Source: Flavobacteriaceae bacterium UBA7446 (GTDB taxonomy: Bacteria; Bacteroidota; Bacteroidia; Flavobacteriales; Flavobacteriaceae). Taken from it: DNA of 9,608 nt. Under the pieces are notes generated by a model. It was not told where the DNA came from and did not search any database. It worked only from the letters and a program-made list of their open reading frames with translations. The position numbers and the translations under genes are program-made. How positions within the stretch are numbered: the stretch's first letter is position 1; each line of letters begins with the position of its first letter. Positions 1 to 5,440 of the stretch are shown here, in pieces. The stretch covers positions 1 through 9,608 of the forward strand of contig DLPY01000062.1 in assembly GCA_002478685.1 (NCBI GenBank), in the 5' to 3' direction.

Positions 1-473
1 GAATTAAAATTAACCCATAATGATCCGAATTGATTTGGTATAGGTAAGACCCAGTATGCTAGCCAAGGTCTTCCCATGTGTATTAAAGGGAAAAGACCTG
101 CTTGCATTACTGAAAATATTGTCATAGCCTCAGCTGATCTGTTAATACCCATTCTCCATTTTTGTCTGAAAAGAAGTAGTACTGCAGAAATCAGGGTACC
201 AGCATGTCCGATACCAATCCACCATACAAAGTTTGTTATGTCCCAAGCCCATCCAACAGTTTTATTTAATCCCCAAACTCCAATTCCTGTAGAGATTGTA
301 TATATCATACATCCTACACCCCATAGAAATAAGACCATTGAGATAGAAAACACAATCCACCATTGCTTGTTAGCTTGACCCTCAATAGGTTTAGCTACAT
401 CAACAGAGATCTGGTGGTAAGTTTTATTACCAGTAACTAAAGGTTTTCTAATTGGTGCTTCGTAATGACCCAT
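1..473 (-). CDS. actC: Alternative complex III membrane subunit ActC (NrfD/PsrC-like), 5' part only
   Basis: The frame is open from an ATG at 473 to the window edge and gives the first 157 residues; the rest of the gene lies to the left. Family knowledge: ActC is an NrfD-type integral membrane protein that oxidises menaquinol and passes electrons to the ActB iron-sulfur clusters. Seen here: a cytosolic-looking N-terminus of about 37 residues, then hydrophobic segments at about 38-60, 82-102 and 116-143. The Trp/Gly-rich stretch FVWWIGIGHAGTLISA (82-97) and IHMGRPW (131-137) are typical of the family. The start overlaps the actB stop by one base (TAATG on the minus strand), which implies translational coupling. 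All five arginine codons here are AGA, and none of the 13 leucine codons is TTG, unlike most of actB. Complete members have about 450-480 residues, so roughly one third is present. Confidence 0.93.
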   Translation of the reverse strand, partial: MGHYEAPIRKPLVTGNKTYHQISVDVAKPIEGQANKQWWIVFSISMVLFLWGVGCMIYTISTGIGVWGLNKTVGWAWDITNFVWWIGIGHAGTLISAVLLLFRQKWRMGINRSAEAMTIFSVMQAGLFPLIHMGRPWLAYWVLPIPNQFGSLWVNFN

Positions 474-3400
474 TATATACTTTTATCTTTATCAGTGTTT
501 CTAATCTTTGTGTGATAAAATACGTTTGGCTTAGTTCCAACATATTCTAAAAGATGATAAACTCTGTCATCTTGTTTTCTTTGATAGACATCACTTTTCT
601 CATTATTAATGTCTCCAAAACTTAATGCTCCAGTTGAACATGCAGCTGAACAAGCCACTGCATCGTTAAATTCATTTGGCTCAACTTCTCTACCTTCATT
701 CTTAGCCTTTAAAATAACAGACTGAGTGCCTTGTATACAGAATGAACATTTTTCCATAACTCCTCTAGAGCGCACTACTACATCTGGGTTAAGTACCATA
801 CGACCCAAGTCGTCGTTCATGTGATAATCAAATTCATCGTTTTTGTTGTACAAGAACCAGTTAAAGCGACGTACTTTGTACGGGCAGTTGTTGGCACAAT
901 AGCGTGTTCCCACACAGCGGTTATACGCCATGTGGTTTTGCCCTTGACGACCATGCGAGCTTGCAGCCACAGGACAAACCGTTTCACAAGGTGCATGATT
1001 ACAGTGCTGACACATTACGGGTTGAAAGGTTACCTGCGGATTTGCAGAAGGGTCTTCCATTTTACCAAAAGTAGAAAGCGATTCGCCTAATCCACTGATG
1101 TTATCTACTTTTTCTAAATCTGCTTCAAAAGTCTCTTCTGCAGAGTAATAACGATCAATACGCAACCAGTGCATATCACGTGATTTGCGAATTTCACGTT
1201 TTCCAACTACTGGGACGTTGTTTTCAGCATGACACGCAATCACACATGCACCACAGCCTGTACAAGCATTTAGGTCAATCGACAAATTAAAATGATGCCC
1301 AATGGAACGATCAAAAGGTTGCCACATGTCGGCTTCTTGCGATGTTACGTCCACTTCAACATGATCACGTGAAACCTGCGTCATTGGGTTCCAGTACTTG
1401 GCATCTTTGGTATTAAAAATCTCAAGTGTGGTTTCACGAACAATCTCGCCTCTACCCATTAAGGTGTTTTGTAACTGGGTACACGCAAATTCATGCATGC
1501 TGTCAGTAGCAGAAACTATAACCGTTTGCACTGGATTAAAGTTATTATATAAAGGATACGCGTTTGTTCCTACTTGCATTTCGGATTTCATTCCCGCAGT
1601 TTTTCCATATCCCAATGCGAGACCAACTGTTCCTTTTGCCTGTCCTGGTTGAATTAGCACGGGGGCTTTTATTGTTGTTCCGTTAAGCGCAATTTCGGCA
1701 ATGCTGCCGTCTAATGCTCCATCGGATTGATTGATGTTTTTAAGCCCAAGTGCCTCGGCATCTGCTTTGGAAACAGTAAGATAATTATCCCAAGTAACAC
1801 GTGAGATTGGATCTGGAAATTCTTGAAGCCAAGGGTTGTTAGCTTGTTGTCCATCGCCTATCCCTGTTTTAGTGTACAAATGCAATTCTAAACCTGCCTT
1901 TGCTTTAGCACGAGCAAGTCGTTGTACAAGTGCATTAACGTTGTCGCTGTATCGTAAATTATCCCTTTTTTTTGTTACAACATATCCGTCGTGTAAGGCT
2001 TCATTAAAAGATGTGCCGCTTAATATATTTGAAGACCAATATGCTTTAATTGCATCATCGTGTTTCTGTGTGCTTCCAGAAAGGGACAACAACACATCTT
2101 GAAATTGTTTGGTGTTAAATAGTGGACGGATGGTTGGTTGCGTAAGTGCAAAATACCCTGTTTTCATCTCAACATCTCCCCAAGACTCTAGGTAGTGTGG
2201 CACAGCAGCAACCCACTGACTGTGAATGGCTGTTTCGTCATTTTTCATGCTAAAGGTAACCGATAGCTTTGCTTTTTTAAGTCCTGCAACAAAAGCATCG
2301 GCGTTAGGCAATGTATATGCAGGATTTACACCCGCCATAATTACACCGCCAATTTTTCCAGCGCTCAAATCGTTTACAAGCTGACTTATCACGCTTGCGT
2401 CTCCTTGACGCAATTGGGTGTTGTGTTGAATATCAATAACAGCAGAACCTAATGCTTGATTTATTGCCAAAGCAGCCCGTTGAGCATCTTCGTTTTGAAG
2501 ACCTGTAACCACAACCGCACCATCACCAGCAGCTTTAAGTTCAGCAGCAATTTTTGCTACTTTTTTAATACGCTCAGTTGAAAGTGGTGTTGGAAAAGAT
2601 TGATTGGTCAACGCACCATAAAGGGCTGCAAGCACAAATTGTTGCTCAGTAGCCGATGTCGGAAAACGATAGTCAGCATTGGCGCCAGACAAAGTCATAT
2701 TTGCCTCAAACTGATAATGTTTTGACATTTTAGCTTTGCCTTTTTTACCTTTGGGCACACGAGTTTTGGCATATCCCGATTCAAAACCACCACCTTGCCA
2801 ATCGCCTAAGAAATCTGCTCCGATAGAAACAATGCAGGTAGCCTTGCTAAAGTCATAGCTTGGAAGTGCACGTTTGCCATATGCTTGTTCAAAAGCATTG
2901 AGCGCAGCAGTTTCAGAAACAGCATCGTAAGCATAGTGCGTTACGTTAGGAAACTTTACTTGAAAATTACTAATAATTTGTGCTGTAGTAGGGCTTGCGA
3001 GCGAAGGCGTAATAAGCGCAACAGGCGATTTTTCATCTACCAATTGTGCTAGTTGCTGTCCAACATTGGCTTCTAAGGTTTCCCAGCTTACATCTACACC
3101 TGATTGGGTTGGCCCTTGCAATCGCATACTGTCATATAACGACAATACCGACGCATGAATGCGCGCGTTGGCGATATTATTCACAGGTGCATCCGTATTG
3201 TTTTCTACTTTAATCGGACGACCCTCACGCGTTTTAATCAACACACTTGCCGTGTCAAAGCCGTCAGCTATTGCGGTTGCATAATAGTTTGCAATCCCTG
3301 GTATAATTTGTTCTGGTTGAACGACGTAAGGAATAGAGGTATTCACAGGCCCTTCACAGGCAGCTAAAGTAGCAGCAGCCGTACTGAAACCTATGTATTT

Positions 3401-3562
3401 TAAAAAGTCGCGACGAGAAGTATCGCTATCTGGGAATTCCGTAGATCCTAAAAGATCTTCAGGGAGTTTTTGGGCAAACTCGTTTTGGGCTAATTCTTCC
3501 ACCAAAGTAGATTGCTCATCGAGCTCAACTTCGCTTTTCCAGTATTTCTTTTGGTTGGGCAT
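473..3562 (-). CDS. actB: Alternative complex III iron-sulfur subunit ActB (molybdopterin oxidoreductase-like, extended Tat signal)
   Basis: This is the large ACIII subunit (1029 aa), which carries electrons from ActC to the ActA hemes on the periplasmic face. A 48-residue extension precedes a clear twin-arginine motif, SRRDFLK (49-55), a hydrophobic stretch and a lipobox-like LAAC with Cys69. This suggests Tat export and possible lipid anchoring, and it is the extended Tat arrangement known for this family. Residues about 75-750 form the molybdopterin-oxidoreductase-like domain, which in characterised ACIII holds no cofactor. Residues about 755-1029 form the ferredoxin-like domain. Its cysteine groups are C767/770/773/777, C851/854/859/863, C883/889/893 (CVGTRYCANNC, one Cys fewer) and C939/942 with C971/975. 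This fits three [4Fe-4S] clusters and one [3Fe-4S] cluster, as reported for Flavobacterium johnsoniae ACIII. The gene starts 10 nt after the actA stop and overlaps actC by 1 nt. Codon use changes sharply at about codon 932. Confidence 0.96.
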   Translation of the reverse strand: MPNQKKYWKSEVELDEQSTLVEELAQNEFAQKLPEDLLGSTEFPDSDTSRRDFLKYIGFSTAAATLAACEGPVNTSIPYVVQPEQIIPGIANYYATAIADGFDTASVLIKTREGRPIKVENNTDAPVNNIANARIHASVLSLYDSMRLQGPTQSGVDVSWETLEANVGQQLAQLVDEKSPVALITPSLASPTTAQIISNFQVKFPNVTHYAYDAVSETAALNAFEQAYGKRALPSYDFSKATCIVSIGADFLGDWQGGGFESGYAKTRVPKGKKGKAKMSKHYQFEANMTLSGANADYRFPTSATEQQFVLAALYGALTNQSFPTPLSTERIKKVAKIAAELKAAGDGAVVVTGLQNEDAQRAALAINQALGSAVIDIQHNTQLRQGDASVISQLVNDLSAGKIGGVIMAGVNPAYTLPNADAFVAGLKKAKLSVTFSMKNDETAIHSQWVAAVPHYLESWGDVEMKTGYFALTQPTIRPLFNTKQFQDVLLSLSGSTQKHDDAIKAYWSSNILSGTSFNEALHDGYVVTKKRDNLRYSDNVNALVQRLARAKAKAGLELHLYTKTGIGDGQQANNPWLQEFPDPISRVTWDNYLTVSKADAEALGLKNINQSDGALDGSIAEIALNGTTIKAPVLIQPGQAKGTVGLALGYGKTAGMKSEMQVGTNAYPLYNNFNPVQTVIVSATDSMHEFACTQLQNTLMGRGEIVRETTLEIFNTKDAKYWNPMTQVSRDHVEVDVTSQEADMWQPFDRSIGHHFNLSIDLNACTGCGACVIACHAENNVPVVGKREIRKSRDMHWLRIDRYYSAEETFEADLEKVDNISGLGESLSTFGKMEDPSANPQVTFQPVMCQHCNHAPCETVCPVAASSHGRQGQNHMAYNRCVGTRYCANNCPYKVRRFNWFLYNKNDEFDYHMNDDLGRMVLNPDVVVRSRGVMEKCSFCIQGTQSVILKAKNEGREVEPNEFNDAVACSAACSTGALSFGDINNEKSDVYQRKQDDRVYHLLEYVGTKPNVFYHTKIRNTDKDKSI
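3356..3418 (-). other. Tat signal with lipobox in ActB
   Basis: This segment encodes ActB residues 49-69: SRRDFLK, then a short Ala/Thr/Gly-rich hydrophobic stretch, ending at LAAC with Cys69. The twin arginines fit export of a protein already folded around its iron-sulfur clusters. The cysteine just after LAA would be the lipidation site if signal peptidase II acts here. That the cysteine is actually lipidated is inference. Confidence 0.75.
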
Positions 3563-3572
3563 ATGTTAAATC

Positions 3573-4838
3573 TTAATAGTGACACTTACCGCATTCTAAC
3601 CCTCCCATTTGGGCAGCAGTAAGTTTTTCTACTCCGTATTTTTTAGATAGTTCTTCGTGAATTTTAGTATAGTATGCGTTGTCTTTGACATTCACATTTG
3701 TTTCGCGGTGACAATTTATACACCATCCCATGGTAAGTGAAGAGTGCTGATACATAATCTCCATTTCTTCTACTGGGCCATGACATTTTTGACAATCAAC
3801 TCCCGCAACCGAAACGTGCTGAGCGTGATTAAAGTAAACAAAGTCTGGAAGGTTGTGGATGCGTACCCACTTCACGGGTTGAGTTTCACCCGTGTAACTT
3901 TGGGTGTTTTCGTCCCATCCAACCGCTTTGTAAAGCTTTTTGATTTCGTTGGTATAAAATTCTTTAGTGTAGCCTTTTTCTAAATCTTCTTCGCCGTTGT
4001 ACTCTGCAATATTCATGTGGCAGTTCATACACACGTTTAGCGATGGAATTCCAGAGTGCTTAGATACCCTTGCCGATGAGTGACAATACTTACATTCAAT
4101 TTGGTTGTCCCCCGAGTGAATTTTATGTGAATAGTGAATGGGTTGAATTGGCATATAGCCTTGATCAATTCCCACTTGCATCAAATAACTATACCCCACA
4201 TATGCACTAGAAAGTAATAAAAACACAACTGTAACAAAAACCAAAAATGGGTTTTGCGCATATGCCTTCCAAAGTGGTGTACGCTTAGGCTTTTCTTCTC
4301 TAAAAACCTCAATTCCGTTAGCGGCAGCTATTTGCTTAAGGGATTTAGTAACCAAAAACAGCATAACCACAAGTACAGCAAGCACCAGTAAAAGTACACC
4401 TAAAATAAGGTCATTAGTAAAACCGCCTTCTACCTGGGCAGCAGTAGCTGCTGGTTGTGCAACTGCAACAGGAGCAGGGGGCGTGTAATCTGTGTAAGCT
4501 AATATGTTATCAATGTCTTCGTTAGAGAGCTGCGGAAACGAAGTCATTACTGAGCCATTGTATTCCTCAAAAATGGCAACCGCTTGTGCGTCACCAGCCT
4601 TAACCATTGCTGTTGAATTCTTAATCCAGCTGTAAAGCCATTCTTTGTCATACTTTGCACTTACGCCAGCAAGTGCAGGGCCAACAGCGCGTTTGTTTAG
4701 TTTGTGACATGCAGCACAGTTAGCATTAAATAATGCCTTTCCCTTTTGAACGTCGGGTTCTTGTGCGGCAACAACAAAGCTGAAACAGAAAGAGAGTATT
4801 AGTAACGGAAGGTGAGCCCAAAAGCTGTCCTTATGCAT
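3573..4838 (-). CDS. actA: Alternative complex III cytochrome c subunit ActA (monoheme domain fused to pentaheme domain)
   Basis: ActA (421 aa) is the multiheme subunit that receives electrons from ActB. Order of parts: signal peptide 1-25 (probable cut after VVAA-Q); a class I cytochrome c domain at about 28-118 with heme motif CAACH (41-45) and probable axial Met98; an Ala/Pro linker; membrane segments at about 144-165 and 197-220; and a pentaheme domain with CKYCH (249-253), CMNCH (270-274), CQKCH (349-353), CINCH (373-377) and CGKCH (416-420), the last only one residue before the stop. Six CxxCH motifs are visible in total. Other histidines (235, 238, 241, 338, 341, 365) are candidate distal ligands. 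The N-terminal monoheme part resembles the separate ActE subunit of other ACIII systems. The ATG at 4838 is supported by the signal peptide. It is the first gene of the operon, behind its own promoter candidate, with actB 10 nt downstream. Confidence 0.95.
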   Translation of the reverse strand: MHKDSFWAHLPLLILSFCFSFVVAAQEPDVQKGKALFNANCAACHKLNKRAVGPALAGVSAKYDKEWLYSWIKNSTAMVKAGDAQAVAIFEEYNGSVMTSFPQLSNEDIDNILAYTDYTPPAPVAVAQPAATAAQVEGGFTNDLILGVLLLVLAVLVVMLFLVTKSLKQIAAANGIEVFREEKPKRTPLWKAYAQNPFLVFVTVVFLLLSSAYVGYSYLMQVGIDQGYMPIQPIHYSHKIHSGDNQIECKYCHSSARVSKHSGIPSLNVCMNCHMNIAEYNGEEDLEKGYTKEFYTNEIKKLYKAVGWDENTQSYTGETQPVKWVRIHNLPDFVYFNHAQHVSVAGVDCQKCHGPVEEMEIMYQHSSLTMGWCINCHRETNVNVKDNAYYTKIHEELSKKYGVEKLTAAQMGGLECGKCHY

Positions 4839-4882
4839 AAGAGGTTAATTGTTGGTAAAAATTCATTTTTTGAATCTGGAAG

Positions 4883-4890
4883 CAAAATTA
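4883..4890 (-). promoter_or_regulatory. Candidate -7 box of the act operon promoter
   Basis: Read on the minus strand this is TAATTTTG, a perfect match to TAnnTTTG, the -7 consensus used by the Bacteroidota primary sigma factor. Transcription would start near 4878, giving a 5' leader of about 40 nt before the actA ATG at 4838. The -33 element is weak: the nearest TTG is at 4919-4917, a 26-nt spacer that is longer than the usual 17-23. No other equally good box was found between the two genes on this strand. Confidence 0.5.
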
Positions 4891-5038
4891 CGACACAGAC
4901 CTCATTTTAAAAACCTCAATTACGATTAAAAATATAATTTATAATGTGTCTAAATAAATATTTAAATCATTGATTATCTGTGTATTATAATAAATATGTT
5001 TAGTTCATTTTTAACAAAAAATTAGTTAAATAATGATG

Positions 5039-5046
5039 TATTTTTG
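5039..5046 (+). promoter_or_regulatory. Candidate -7 box of the SPOR-domain gene
   Basis: TATTTTTG matches TAnnTTTG exactly. It ends 8 nt before the ATG at 5055, so the predicted transcription start (about 5051-5054) leaves almost no 5' untranslated leader. No convincing -33 TTG was seen at the usual distance. If this box is used, the mRNA is leaderless or nearly so. Confidence 0.4.
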
Positions 5047-5054
5047 TCTTTAAT

Positions 5055-5438
5055 ATGACATGCTGTAAAACACACTTCGACCACTTATTCGTAACCGCAT
5101 TTTATTTTTTTTGCGTAGTAACGTTTGCGCAAGAGGCCAAAACACACTTAAATGCACCTGAAAAACTCACTCATCTTTTACAAGAAAAAATTCGCTTGGA
5201 TACTGAGGCTTCAAAAAAAAGGCTTTTTACTGTACAAGTTGATTATGGGAACTTTGAGTCCACTACTGCTGTTTTAGAAGAGTTTAAAACGCTATATCCA
5301 AACCTGCCTGCACGACTTGTTTTTGAAACGCCAAACTATAAAATAAGAGCAGGGAATTTTGCGACAGAGCGAGAAGCATTAGAAGTATTGAGTCTAATAA
5401 AACGAAGATTTAAAGCTGCTTTTGTGTTAAAGCCTTAG
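5055..5438 (+). CDS. Exported SPOR-domain protein (peptidoglycan-binding type)
   Basis: This is a small protein of 127 aa. Residues 1-25 form a signal peptide (hydrophobic core about 11-22, probable cut after VVTFA), so the product is periplasmic or envelope-bound. A charged helical linker follows (about 27-56). A SPOR domain fills about 57-127: it begins LFTVQVDYGNF, has YKIRAGNF at 95-102, and ends in a helix plus strand (AAFVLKP). Family knowledge: SPOR domains bind peptidoglycan stripped of stem peptides, often at division sites. The role of this protein is not known from its sequence. The ATG at 5055 is the only Met codon in the protein, and an in-frame stop lies just upstream (5034-5036), so the start is well fixed. 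It is transcribed opposite to both flanking gene groups and stops 2 nt from the infB stop. Confidence 0.85.
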   Translation: MTCCKTHFDHLFVTAFYFFCVVTFAQEAKTHLNAPEKLTHLLQEKIRLDTEASKKRLFTVQVDYGNFESTTAVLEEFKTLYPNLPARLVFETPNYKIRAGNFATEREALEVLSLIKRRFKAAFVLKP

Positions 5439-5440
5439 GT

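Larger units (their letters stand above)
4839..5054. promoter_or_regulatory. Divergent promoter region between actA and the SPOR-domain gene
   Basis: This 216-bp intergenic region is strongly AT-rich and holds no ORF of note. It separates actA (leftward) from the SPOR gene (rightward). A perfect Bacteroidota -7 box is present for each direction (listed separately). A perfect inverted repeat AATCA-T-TGATT lies at 4965-4975, and a 10-bp palindrome TAAATATTTA lies at 4955-4964. Either could be an operator, but such short AT-rich palindromes are expected by chance in DNA of this composition. Confidence 0.6.

Noticed and set aside
76..378. Plus-strand ORF of 100 codons at the left end
   Set aside because: It is antisense to the 5' part of actC, whose minus-strand frame encodes a clear NrfD-like membrane protein.
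821..1090. Plus-strand ORF of 89 codons
   Set aside because: It is antisense to the cysteine-rich ferredoxin domain of actB. Its cysteines and histidines do not form a motif.
473..3562. ActB read as a catalytic molybdopterin enzyme (formate dehydrogenase or polysulfide reductase type)
   Set aside because: The combination with a multiheme ActA upstream and ActC downstream, plus the extended Tat signal, identifies ACIII, whose ActB is known to lack a molybdenum cofactor.
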